A DNA stretch of 64,000 nt, taken from contig NZ_LT222319.1 of assembly GCF_900074915.1 (NCBI RefSeq), positions 3,195,001 through 3,259,000 of the forward strand. The letters are read 5' to 3'. Position numbers and translations under genes: made by a program. The notes beneath the pieces were generated by a model. It did not search any database. It was not told the origin of the DNA and worked only from the letters and a program-made list of their open reading frames with translations. Source of the stretch: Pseudomonas cerasi (GTDB taxonomy: Bacteria; Pseudomonadota; Gammaproteobacteria; Pseudomonadales; Pseudomonadaceae). Positions 34,897-43,166 of the stretch are shown piece after piece (the first letter of the stretch is position 1; every line of letters begins with the position of its first letter).

Positions 34897-35533
34897 ATGA
34901 CCATGCTACGCGGAACCCGCATCGTGACCGGAACAGAAGCCGCAACCCTGCGTGACACAGAAAACCGTTTCCGGAGCTATCTTCATCGAAGCCGGAGCTG
35001 AGGAAGCCATAGTGCCGGCCTTATGGGGCCAGGACACCTTTATCGAAAAAGCCGGCGGCAGCGAAATTATCGGCCAGATGTGGGCCTTCGAGGACAAGGC
35101 CGGACGCCCCTGTTGCCTGATACCCGAAGCCACAGCGCTGTTTCAGGAACGCAGCGAAGCGCTGCTTGAGGGGCGACGCGAGGCACTGTTTTTCTACGTG
35201 GCACGCTGTTATCGCTACGAGCGGCCACAAGCCGGACGCTACCGCGAATTCACCCAGCTGGGGCTGGAAATCCTCAGCCCTTCACCGCAGCAGGCATTGC
35301 GGCGCAGCCAGGCCATCTGCACCGGTTTTCTGGATTCGCTGGGCCTGGACTATGAACTCAATACCGCCGTGAAACGGGGCCTGAGCTACTACCTGGAAGG
35401 CAACGGCTTCGAGGTGCGATGTTCACGCCTGGGCGCGCAGCAGCAAGTAGTTGGCGGCGGCGCCTATCGAGAGGGTGCCGGGTTTGGCATCGGGCTGGAG
35501 CGGCTGGTATTGGCGCTTGGGTGCGGCCAATAA
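34897..35533 (+). pseudogene. compact histidyl-tRNA synthetase-like protein, one frameshift
   Basis: With one base removed near 34978-34990 the frame encodes about 211 residues: MTMLRGTRIV...RFRSYL joined to IEAGAEEAIVPALWGQ. It is a class II synthetase catalytic core of HisRS type. Motif 2 is ARCYRYERPQAGRYREFTQL, the HisA-like stretch is RCSRLGAQQQVVGGGAYREG, and motif 3 is GFGIGLERLVLALG. The anticodon-binding domain and the insertion domain of true HisRS (about 420 residues) are absent, so it is a paralogue rather than hisS or hisZ. As written, the frame starting at 34897 stops at 35001 and the rest is read in the +1 frame. It could be a pseudogene, a sequencing error, or a +1 frameshift gene. 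The GGAG site and the His attenuator are intact. Confidence 0.65.
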
Positions 35534-35610
35534 CGCGCATCCTGTAACTGGCCGTAGAAGCGCAACGCGTTACACTGCGCTTCTACCCTGTCCCCGACCC
35601 GAGGCCCCGT

Positions 35611-36069
35611 ATGAAAGTTGGTGTGATTTCCGACACCCACGGACTGCTCCGTCCTGAAGCCATCGCTGCGCTACAGGGCTGCGCACAGATCATCCATGCC
35701 GGTGACATCGGCAGCCAGGACATCGTCGAGCAACTGACCGCCATCGCCCCACTACACATTGTGCGCGGCAACAACGACATGGATGCAGAATGGGCAACCC
35801 CCATTGCCGATCACTTGCGCTTCGACATCGACGGCTGGCAAGTCCTGCTGGTACACGACATCGCCGACGTTCCAGCGCTATTGGATGACCGCGTGAAACT
35901 GGTCGTGACCGGCCACTCACACAAACCCCTCATCGACTGGCGCGGCGACACGCTGTATCTGAACCCTGGCAGCGCCGGACGGCGGCGTTTCAAACTGCCG
36001 GTGACGCTGGCAATACTTGAAATGAATTCAGATGGGATGGAGCCGAGTCTGGTGCAGTTGGTCGACTGA
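35611..36069 (+). CDS. YfcE/MJ0936-family metallophosphoesterase
   Basis: A 152-residue calcineurin-type phosphoesterase. Metal ligands are visible in order: ISDTHG (5-10), HAGDIGS, VRGNNDMD (GNND), VLLVHDI and VVTGHSHKP. The family hydrolyses phosphodiesters using Mn(II) or Ni(II); natural substrate unknown. Single gene. Confidence 0.9.
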   Translation: MKVGVISDTHGLLRPEAIAALQGCAQIIHAGDIGSQDIVEQLTAIAPLHIVRGNNDMDAEWATPIADHLRFDIDGWQVLLVHDIADVPALLDDRVKLVVTGHSHKPLIDWRGDTLYLNPGSAGRRRFKLPVTLAILEMNSDGMEPSLVQLVD

Positions 36070-36123
36070 CAAACAGGGCTAACGCTGAGTATTTCTTCAG
36101 CAAGAAAACGGAGTTTCGAGCAA

Positions 36124-36186
36124 TGATTATCGTCCCCACGCTCCGCGTGGGAATGCAGTTCGTGACGCTCCGCGTCACCCTGAACG
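36124..36186. repeat. P. syringae-type short palindromic repeat (REP-like)
   Basis: Two imperfect palindromes in tandem: CCCACGCTCCGCGTGGG and GTGACGCTCCGCGTCAC, joined by a short linker AATGCAGTTC. This form is scattered in P. syringae-group genomes between genes. It lies at the 3' side of the phosphoesterase gene. Confidence 0.75.
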
Positions 36187-36241
36187 CAAGACTCATCCCC
36201 GTGCCGATAAGCGCTCCAAATACCGATACAACACAGGACCT

Positions 36242-36535
36242 CTAGAGATCCTGCGACATCAGGTAATGCTCCTTGCCCCACGCCTCAATACGCCCCAACA
36301 CCCGCCAACCGCGCTTGGCGTAAAACCTGTGCTGATCATGGGTATGCAGATACAACGTAGAGATACCGACAGCCCTTGCATGACTGCAAATACCGTCGAT
36401 CAACTGCCCTGCAACGCCCCTGCCTCGCACTTCCGGTTTTACCAGAACACACGCCAGCCAAGGCCCCAGATCCGGACGTTCGGCCAGATCGTCGCTGGCC
36501 AGCGATGCACCGCCCAGCAACTCACCATACTCCAT
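36242..36535 (-). pseudogene. GNAT acetyltransferase, 5'-truncated remnant
   Basis: 97 residues from the ATG at 36535, holding the C-terminal two thirds of a GNAT domain: LGPWLACVLVKPEVRGRGVAGQLIDG (acetyl-CoA loop; split here for length, RGRGVAG is the key motif) and HRFYAKRGWRVLGRIEAWGK. The first beta strands of the fold are missing. In the same frame upstream there are only about 20 more codons (ending in HWKCLIA) before a stop, where base composition falls to AT-rich. The 5' end seems to have been lost when the insert at 36541-39500 arrived. Confidence 0.6.
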
Positions 36536-36540
36536 GGCAA

Positions 36541-36823
36541 TCAGGCACTTCCAATGACCATTTGCCTTTCGTACAGAGGCCAGAAGTTTTTTTCATACCA
36601 ACTGAATAATCTTTTCACTCCACTAGCCCACTCACAAGGCATTTACGTTTATCAAGCTAGCCCGCATTACCTCTACTATGCAGCTCGCATCCGACGCTTT
36701 GAAACCAGTTATTCTGCGCTAATGCTTCAAACAGTGCCGCCTTCCAAGAGTTTTTCCTATCTCGTCGCTCGACCCTAGCCACTCTGTCCAGATGATTGCG
36801 CCTTTCTTGAGGTGACCCAATAT
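36541..36823. other. AT-richer boundary region, no gene seen
   Basis: About 280 bases between the truncated GNAT remnant and the HNH nuclease gene. Frames here are short and without recognisable motifs; I saw no clear direct repeat or integrase remnant. It forms one edge of the defence insert. Confidence 0.4.
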
Positions 36824-37531
36824 CTACCAAATACGCAGCTTGACTTGAAAGCTCTGATGCCGCTTCGATACCGAATCGCCAAGCAATTCTAAATTCACGA
36901 AATAATTGGACAGCCTAATCGCCAATTCGGGTGGCCAGTCTGCAGGTGGATTGACGCTGAAGGTAACTGATGCAGGTACAGTTTCTACGAGCTCAGCGTA
37001 TAGCCAAGTTGTCGTCTCAAGAAGTTCAGGCTCGTAATAGGGATGTAAGACCTGATCTTCAGGACCTATTGCGGCAAAGCCCTTACCCTTGTTGCAGCTA
37101 TAACAAGCAGGTGCCAAGTTTAACGACAACACCGAGAAAAGAGGATAAATAGACTTCGACATAAAGTGATCAAGTGTTTCAGCAGGTGCACAGGAGCAAA
37201 ACGGACACTTTCCGGATGGTGCGAGCAGCATTATTTGGTCATAAAATTTCCGGGCGCTATTCGCTTTTTTTGAAAGCAGTGACGAGTACAAAGCAACCAA
37301 CTCCCCTTTCGTTAGTTCACCAACGACAAGCTGACCGTCTTCCCCTCGAATACATCTCGAAAAAGTGTACAAAGTACTTTCTGAAGCATGAGAATGGTAC
37401 GCTTCGAAAATTGCTAAAATATCGGAGCGTGCTGCGAAAAATTTGGCAGCTAATGCTTGGTCGGCTAGAGAACTGACGCACGCATCGAAAATGACTGACA
37501 CCTCAATATCTGGCGGTGTAAGGCGTATCAT
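36824..37531 (-). CDS. HNH endonuclease, Septu PtuB-like
   Basis: A 235-residue protein with a zinc-supported HNH nuclease core at about 107-150: CPFC (C109, C112), the catalytic DH in ETLDHFMSKSIYP (D121, H122), the Asn in NLAPACYSCNKGKG (N138) and the second zinc pair C143/C146. This arrangement is that of PtuB nucleases, which cut DNA or tRNA when released by the partner ATPase. Its ATG overlaps the TGA of the ATPase gene by four bases. Base composition is much more AT-rich than the flanks, a sign of transfer. No signal peptide. Confidence 0.78.
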   Translation of the reverse strand: MIRLTPPDIEVSVIFDACVSSLADQALAAKFFAARSDILAIFEAYHSHASESTLYTFSRCIRGEDGQLVVGELTKGELVALYSSLLSKKANSARKFYDQIMLLAPSGKCPFCSCAPAETLDHFMSKSIYPLFSVLSLNLAPACYSCNKGKGFAAIGPEDQVLHPYYEPELLETTTWLYAELVETVPASVTFSVNPPADWPPELAIRLSNYFVNLELLGDSVSKRHQSFQVKLRIW

Positions 37532-39081
37532 ATAAGATCACCTTCATCGGCGTCCCGAGTGGCGATTAGAGTACGCAATAAAGCCTGAGCTTCAACACCC
37601 AATTGATCTTCGTAAATGGCCATAATACTTTCAAAACTGCTACCTTCATCGACTGCATTTTGTAGTACCTCATGAAATCCGGACTTTGTAGCTTCCAGCC
37701 CAAATATTTCTCGAGTTAATACGCCTACATTCTCGCCAAAAGTCTCTCGTTCAGGACGATCAGTCCGACCTTCAGTACGTGAACGTGTGAGCTTCCAAAC
37801 GCATGACCTAGGTACTTCTTGTACAATTACGGGAGAGTGAGACGCAATTATCGCAACACCGTTTCTATCTTGCAACAAATCCGATAGGGCTCTAGCAAAG
37901 GCAGAAAGAAGCGGTGGATGCAAATGACTCTCTGGCTCATCCATCAATACCAAAGTTTTCTCATCGATAGTGTCCACCAATTTTGTTATTGTAAGCAAAA
38001 CTATTTTATGCCCAGAACTCATTAGTGACATTTGTTTAGCCGCAAACTGCTTTACCTCTTCTGCACTTGTACTTAGTAAGGCTTTTAGATCCATATCAGC
38101 AAAATTATTATCTGACTCTAGCCTAGAGATAGCTTCCCCCCATCTTTTCTTCTTATTTGGCTGACTAAAACAAGATTCCAAACTAATTATGTAATCATCA
38201 ATTAGATCCTGCTCCGATTTCGGCGGTTCCGGAGCATCCCCCACTCGGTTTTTTTTCATACCAACGTAGAAATATGCAACCCCTTTACTCCTATCAGGCT
38301 GCTCCTTAGGCGGAATAAATGGGTCGAAAACGCTAAAAGAAACCGACACCACACTACTAAAATAATCTGATTCTAATGGAGTTAGCCCGCCTCCAAAATA
38401 TCTCGTGTAAAAGCCCCATCTCTGCTCAGTAACTGGGGATATAATTGCGCTGATCATATTATTTAGCAATGTGGTCTTACCAACACCATTCCGTCCGATT
38501 AGAACGTGAATATTGGTCGATGGCTTTGACAGTGGAACAACCTCAAACTCAAGCTTTATTTGAGAATTTCTCTCATCTCCAGGATCAATATAGCTAAAAT
38601 AAAACTCTGTAAGTTCTGCATGACCTTCTAGAACTCGTCTGAACTGCCCATGGATAACTGAAAGGCTTACACCTCGCATTAAAGAGCTTTTGAAAACCTT
38701 CTCCTCCTTGACTGATTCAAGCTTTTTATTATCGAAAACCACGTCTCCAAGAGAGGCCAACAATGAAAATCTGGCACTTTTATCAAAACAATCTGCGAGC
38801 GACTTATAATACTGGACATCTTGGCCTAAAGAGAACCAGTTATCTGGCAGGCTCGTAAAGCTCCGAGGTATACAATCCAATACCCATCCTGTAGGTTGAT
38901 CTGTGTACCCTATCTTAACAGTACCCAACTCATGCTTAACGCCTTTAGCATCGTAAAGAGTCGTATCGAAAGATGTTTTAAAAGAATAATCATCCCAATT
39001 ACTAGCTGAAAAATATATTGTGTTCGACGATGGAGCAACAATCCTTTTTCCATGCTCTAAAACGATAAAATTAATCACCAT
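37528..39081 (-). CDS. AAA/ABC-type ATPase, Septu PtuA-like
   Basis: A 517-residue cytoplasmic ATPase of the SMC/OLD/PtuA type. Walker A is GRNGVGKTT (196-204, K202), the signature is MSSGHK (354-359), Walker B is LVLMDEPESHLHPP (377-390) and the H-loop is IIASHSPVI (415 His). There is no TOPRIM nuclease domain, so it is not OLD. About 190 residues precede the P-loop, while typical PtuA proteins have the P-loop close to the N-terminus; this extension is AT-rich in sequence and unrecognised. Coupled to an HNH gene, it fits a Septu-like two-gene phage-defence system: the ATPase senses infection and frees the nuclease. AAGGA precedes the ATG. Confidence 0.78.
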   Translation of the reverse strand: MVINFIVLEHGKRIVAPSSNTIYFSASNWDDYSFKTSFDTTLYDAKGVKHELGTVKIGYTDQPTGWVLDCIPRSFTSLPDNWFSLGQDVQYYKSLADCFDKSARFSLLASLGDVVFDNKKLESVKEEKVFKSSLMRGVSLSVIHGQFRRVLEGHAELTEFYFSYIDPGDERNSQIKLEFEVVPLSKPSTNIHVLIGRNGVGKTTLLNNMISAIISPVTEQRWGFYTRYFGGGLTPLESDYFSSVVSVSFSVFDPFIPPKEQPDRSKGVAYFYVGMKKNRVGDAPEPPKSEQDLIDDYIISLESCFSQPNKKKRWGEAISRLESDNNFADMDLKALLSTSAEEVKQFAAKQMSLMSSGHKIVLLTITKLVDTIDEKTLVLMDEPESHLHPPLLSAFARALSDLLQDRNGVAIIASHSPVIVQEVPRSCVWKLTRSRTEGRTDRPERETFGENVGVLTREIFGLEATKSGFHEVLQNAVDEGSSFESIMAIYEDQLGVEAQALLRTLIATRDADEGDLI

Positions 39082-39534
39082 GAAATCCTTGTCTCCCTTG
39101 GTCCTTCTAAAAAATCCGTATAGTTTATCAGCCCCAGCCGTATCAGCGCTAAATTTAGAATTCGATACTGAGCTCAGTAATTACTAGCAAGACAATCAGG
39201 TTTTTTACTTCAAAGCGGTCCCTATCCCCTTCTGCCAGCATATGTGATTAAGCGATGCAAAACCGGACCGGCCATTGATTTATAAGGGTTTATGGATACG
39301 TCGTTGCAGTAGACTTCAGAAACGCGCCTTGCAAAAAAATAGTTTCATATCACGAACATTTGTGAGTACGACAAAACACAGACTAGACCTGACTTTTGCT
39401 GGCGTCCATACCCCCATCAATCTTTTTTAATCTTTAAAAGCTTTGCTAAATTTACCTGCATGCAGGGCCACCTCGCAAAAATACGCTCGATGCTATGAAA
39501 TTTGTGACTCTGGACAGGCTACATGTATTAGGCA
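39082..39534. other. AT-rich upstream region of the defence pair, no gene seen
   Basis: About 450 bases holding the presumed promoter of the ATPase gene and the second edge of the insert. No reverse transcriptase or structured retron RNA, integrase or tRNA gene was recognised. Composition returns to GC-rich at about 39535. Confidence 0.4.
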
Positions 39535-39828
39535 TTGCCGTCGTTGAAGGCGTACTTGCAAGCTTTAACAACCATCGCCTTTATCGCAGCCATCAAGCTA
39601 CTCAACTGGGAAAACCCCATCCACCACGAACAAAGCCTGCCATGGGGCGAGTACAACTTCGTCACTGTCGACCGCAAACGCTTGATGATCATCACGCACC
39701 GCACTGACATCACACTCGGCTTCGGAGCCCGATTCCAGCACGAGCTACTGTTCAACAAGTACCTGAATTTCCTCCACACCGTGCTCCCGTCCACGGCCGA
39801 GTTCACCGAAAAAGCCTGGAAGTGGTAG
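39535..39828 (+). pseudogene. hypothetical protein fragment, probably 5'-truncated
   Basis: An open frame of 97 codons starting at a TTG right after an in-frame stop (39529). The body reads like real protein with a possible membrane segment at the start (TTIAFIAAIKLLNW) then WGEYNFVTVDRKRLMIITHR and FTEKAWKW at the end. No ATG start or ribosome site fits. It lies at the point where AT-rich insert DNA changes to GC-rich DNA, so it may be the 3' part of a gene cut by the insertion. Function not recognised. Confidence 0.42.
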
Positions 39829-39884
39829 CACACCCACGCTAACGTACACGCCGGAATTCAAGCCCTACCCACCAAGGCCTCACC

Positions 39885-40460
39885 ATGATCCAGATCCGCC
39901 CCATGACCCCGGAAGATTTCGAGCGCTTCTGGCCCACCTTTCAGGCTGTCGTCATCGCTCAGGAAACCTACGCCTACGACCCTGCCCTCACTCAGGAGCA
40001 GGCCCGCGATCTGTGGATGAAGGCGCCCTTGCACACGTTGATTGCCGAGGAAGATGGCCAACTGTTGGGCAGCTACTACCTGAAGGCTAACGCGGCAGGT
40101 CCGGGCAATCATGTCTGCAACTGTGGCTATATGGTGACGGACGCGGCACGGGGTCGTGGTGTGGCGCGGTTGATGTGCGAGCATTCGCAGCAACTGGCGC
40201 GCGACAACGGGTTCCTGGCGATGCAGTTCAATTCGGTGGTTGCCAGCAATGAGGTGGCGGTCGGGTTGTGGAGCAAGCTGGGGTTCGAGACGGTCGGACG
40301 GTTGCCCAAGGCTTATCGTCATGCCCGATTGGGCCTGGTGGATTGTCTGGTTATGTACAAGTGGCTGGCTGATGAGCCGGTGGCCAAAGAGCCTGCGCAG
40401 CCCAAGCTGATTGGCCGCAAGAATATTGAATCTGTGGTGTCGCGTCCGCGTCGAAAATAA
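39885..40460 (+). CDS. GNAT-family N-acetyltransferase
   Basis: 191 residues: a GNAT domain with acetyl-CoA loop DAARGRGVARLMCEHSQQLA and the end VGLWSKLGFETVGRLPKAYR, then a basic tail. The N-terminus (MIQIRPMTPEDFERFWPTFQ) is complete. Substrate unknown. It is followed by a strong terminator. Confidence 0.88.
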   Translation: MIQIRPMTPEDFERFWPTFQAVVIAQETYAYDPALTQEQARDLWMKAPLHTLIAEEDGQLLGSYYLKANAAGPGNHVCNCGYMVTDAARGRGVARLMCEHSQQLARDNGFLAMQFNSVVASNEVAVGLWSKLGFETVGRLPKAYRHARLGLVDCLVMYKWLADEPVAKEPAQPKLIGRKNIESVVSRPRRK

Positions 40461-40479
40461 GCATGACGCACACATGAAA

Positions 40480-40510
40480 ACGGGGCCTGCTCAGCATGAG
40501 CAGGCCCCGT
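40480..40510. terminator. strong bidirectional terminator
   Basis: Stem ACGGGGCCTGCTCA/TGAGCAGGCCCCGT with a 3-base loop, between the convergent GNAT and TerC-family genes, with A-run on one side and a short T-rich tail on the other. Confidence 0.75.
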
Positions 40511-40530
40511 CTTGTATTACAGCTCGGTGC

Positions 40531-42099
40531 TTATTTGCCAGAACCCATATCGGGTTGTTTCTGCAGCAACACCCGAGTCACTCGACGCTCTTCCACGCCG
40601 ACGACGTGCAGGTTCCAGCCCTGCCAGCTGAGGCTGTCGCCGGTAGACGGCAGGCGATCCAGCAGGCTCATGACCAGTCCGGCCAGGGTCTGATAATCCT
40701 CGGTCGCCTTGGCCTGGAAGCCCGTGCGCTCGCGAATCAGGCTCAGGTTCAAGGCTCCCGATACCACGAAGTCCTCGCCCTGCTCGACGATGTCCGGACC
40801 TTCCACTTCGCTGGCGTCAGGTAGCTGGCCAGCGATGGACTCGAGGATGTCGGTCATGCTCAACACACCAATGAAGTCACCAAACTCGTTGACCACAAAG
40901 GCGATGTGCGTCGATTCCTTGCGCATCTGCTCCAGGGCATTGAGGATGGTGAAGCTTTCCAGCAGGTTGACTGCCTTGCGCGACATCAGTTTCAAGTCGG
41001 GCTCGTTGCCGGACAACAGTTCCTTGAACAACTCTTTCTTGTGCACGAAACCCAGCGGCTCATCGATACCGCGCTCGCCAATCAGCGGCAGACGCGAGTA
41101 GGACGAGTGCATCAGTTTCAGACGGATCTTCTCGGCGCTGTCGTTCAGGTCGATACAGTCGACTTCCGCCCTCGGCGTCATCACCGTGCGAATCGGCCGC
41201 TCTGCCAGCTGCAGCACGCCGCTGATCATCACCCGCTCACGACGGTCGAACACCGGCTCGCTGCTTTCACCATCCAGCATGTCGGTGATTTCCTCATCGA
41301 CGTCACCAGACTCCAGCTTGCGACCGCCCAACAGGCGCATCACCGCATGAGCCGCACGTTCGCGGCGCGGCAGGTGACCATGGGCCGACTTCTTGCTGCG
41401 CTTGCGGGCGATCTGGTTGAACACCTCGATGAGGATCGAGAAGCCGATGGCCGCATACAGATAGCCCTTGGGAATATGGAAACCCAGGCCTTCGGCGGTC
41501 AGGCTGAAACCGATCATCATCAGGAAGCCCAGACACAGCATGATCACCGTCGGGCGGCTGTTGACGAATTTGGTCAGCGGCTTGCTGGCAATCATCATCA
41601 GGCCGATGGAGAAGATCACCGCGATCATCATCACCGACAGGTGCTCGACCATGCCGACGGCGGTAATCACCGCATCCAGCGAGAACACGGCGTCCAGTAC
41701 GACGATCTGCGCAACGATAGGCCAGAACAACGCATAGCCCGCATTACCGGCGCGCTGGGCGACATGCCCTTCCAGACGCTCGTGCAGTTCCATGGTGGCC
41801 TTGAACAGCAGGAACACACCACCAAACAGCATGATCAGGTCGCGACCGGAGAACGTCTTGCCGAATATTTCGAACAACGGCTCGGTCAGCGTCACCATCC
41901 ACGAGATGCTCGCCAGCAGGCCAAGGCGCATGATCAACGCCAGCGACAGGCCAATGACGCGCGCCTTGTCGCGTTGTTCAGGGGGCAGTTTGTCGGCCAG
42001 GATGGCGATGAACACCAGGTTGTCGATGCCCAGCACCAGTTCCAGCACGATAAGGGTCAGCAGGCCAAGCCATGCCGTGGGATCAGCGATCCATTCCAT
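40531..42099 (-). CDS. TerC-family membrane protein with CBS and CorC domains
   Basis: A 522-residue protein with an N-terminal TerC domain of about seven membrane spans (LELVLGIDNLVFIAILADKL, VLDAVFSLDAVITAVGMVEH hold the conserved Asp residues), then a pair of CBS domains (IRTVMTPRAEVDCIDL, LNALEQMRKESTHIAFVVNE) and a C-terminal CorC/HlyC transporter-associated domain. TerC proteins export or handle metal ions, notably manganese; the CBS/CorC part gates transport. Homologues include YoaE and YegH. Confidence 0.9.
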   Translation of the reverse strand: MEWIADPTAWLGLLTLIVLELVLGIDNLVFIAILADKLPPEQRDKARVIGLSLALIMRLGLLASISWMVTLTEPLFEIFGKTFSGRDLIMLFGGVFLLFKATMELHERLEGHVAQRAGNAGYALFWPIVAQIVVLDAVFSLDAVITAVGMVEHLSVMMIAVIFSIGLMMIASKPLTKFVNSRPTVIMLCLGFLMMIGFSLTAEGLGFHIPKGYLYAAIGFSILIEVFNQIARKRSKKSAHGHLPRRERAAHAVMRLLGGRKLESGDVDEEITDMLDGESSEPVFDRRERVMISGVLQLAERPIRTVMTPRAEVDCIDLNDSAEKIRLKLMHSSYSRLPLIGERGIDEPLGFVHKKELFKELLSGNEPDLKLMSRKAVNLLESFTILNALEQMRKESTHIAFVVNEFGDFIGVLSMTDILESIAGQLPDASEVEGPDIVEQGEDFVVSGALNLSLIRERTGFQAKATEDYQTLAGLVMSLLDRLPSTGDSLSWQGWNLHVVGVEERRVTRVLLQKQPDMGSGK

Positions 42100-42644
42100 G
42101 GTTTATGCAGCCTCACGATAAAAATGGCAGGGGTTGGTATGGGTCACTGTAGACCAGACGGCATGGCTAAACGTCAGGCATGGCGTTGCAGCGTCAGGAC
42201 GCGAAGGTCTGCCGGAATCCATGCAGTGCAAGAGGTTAAGTGGAGAGACGTTCGAATGAAGCGGCCTGCTCGATAACAGTGAGATCACCGGCCAGCCATA
42301 CGCGATGAAAGGAGGACAACTCGGAGGCTCCTGGAGGGTATTCATACAGTCCTGAAAATCAATACGGGCGCTGATCGTACAATACCCATAGATGTTTCGT
42401 ACGTTGGGAAAGTATTACAAGACTTGACCACCGAGCGTGCTGCTTACCGAGCAGCAAATGAGCATGGGGCGACGTTTTGTCACACCTCAAGGCACTACCA
42501 GTTGTCTGACAACAGAATGGCGCGGGTAGATGCGCCAATCCATTTGTTTTAAAATTTTTCCATAACGTCAGGCATACGCAGTGCTTCCCGCGATCCTTAT
42601 TCAACGTCGCCCTTCACTGCTCGCCTGAACAGAATCATAAAAAG
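42100..42644. other. intergenic region, no gene seen; contains TTGTCTGACAA palindrome
   Basis: About 540 bases upstream of the TerC gene and ending in a terminator. Open frames here look like chance frames. The 13-base site GTTGTCTGACAAC (42501-42513) is a perfect 6-1-6 palindrome of GntR/FadR type with no obvious target gene. The presence of an intrinsic terminator at the right end leaves room for a small RNA. Confidence 0.4.
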
Positions 42645-42667
42645 AAAGCCCGTCATAGACGGGCTTT
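42645..42667 (+). terminator. intrinsic terminator
   Basis: Stem AAAGCCCGTC/GACGGGCTTT with a 3-base loop, running into six or more T residues. No plus-strand gene immediately precedes it, so it may end a small RNA or an unannotated short transcript. Confidence 0.75.
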
Positions 42668-42747
42668 TTTCGTTTTCAGCTTTTGCATCCGATGCCCTCG
42701 ACGGCATCCCGGCAACCCTTTTTCTTAACCTTTGAGGTGATTTACCC

Positions 42748-43029
42748 ATGCTGCGCATCGTTGTTGTTCATTTGTTTCAGTGGCTCAAGCGTCTGTCGTC
42801 TGCGCTGTTCTTCCGCAGCGCAGAGGACAACTATTCGCGCAGCTTCACACGCGAAAACGATGACGAAGGCCGCTGGACGTTTGTTTCGATCGTCATCGTT
42901 CTGACCCTCAGCCTTTATTGCCTGGCTGGACTGGGTTACTACGCCAAGACCAATATCTGGGACGGCTTCACTCAAGAGCAGAAAGAGAACATCGCGCAGG
43001 CCATGGTGGTCAGCTCGCAGAATCTCTGA
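42748..43029 (+). CDS. small hypothetical inner-membrane protein
   Basis: 93 residues with one clear membrane span at about 51-70 (FVSIVIVLTLSLYCLAGLGY) and a polar N-terminal region. GAGGTGA precedes the ATG. Bracketed by two terminators, so it forms its own transcription unit. Not recognised. Confidence 0.72.
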   Translation: MLRIVVVHLFQWLKRLSSALFFRSAEDNYSRSFTRENDDEGRWTFVSIVIVLTLSLYCLAGLGYYAKTNIWDGFTQEQKENIAQAMVVSSQNL

Positions 43030-43047
43030 CAGTTACTGGGTTCGACC

Positions 43048-43079
43048 AAACGGGGGAAGCGAAAGCTTCCCCCGTTTTT
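43048..43079 (+). terminator. strong intrinsic terminator
   Basis: Stem AAACGGGGGAAGC/GCTTCCCCCGTTT with a GAAA tetraloop and a T-run, 19 bases after the small membrane protein gene. Confidence 0.9.
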
Positions 43080-43166
43080 GTTTGACCGGCTTGTCAGGAG
43101 GCGGCTTTTCTGCGAGAAAGCCCGCTCGCGCCAATCACAGAGCGCGCTGCAACCGGAAGCATGGCA

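Noticed and set aside
34897..35533. Bona fide hisS or hisZ
   Set aside because: Too short (about 211 residues), lacks the anticodon-binding domain, and sits alone away from the usual neighbours; called a HisS-like core instead.
39082..39534. Retron (reverse transcriptase plus msr-msd RNA) accompanying the ATPase/HNH pair
   Set aside because: No reverse transcriptase frame or its catalytic motif is present near the pair; only the two-gene Septu layout is supported.
42359..42604. 81-codon minus-strand frame upstream of the TerC gene
   Set aside because: Composition and lack of ribosome site suggest a chance frame.
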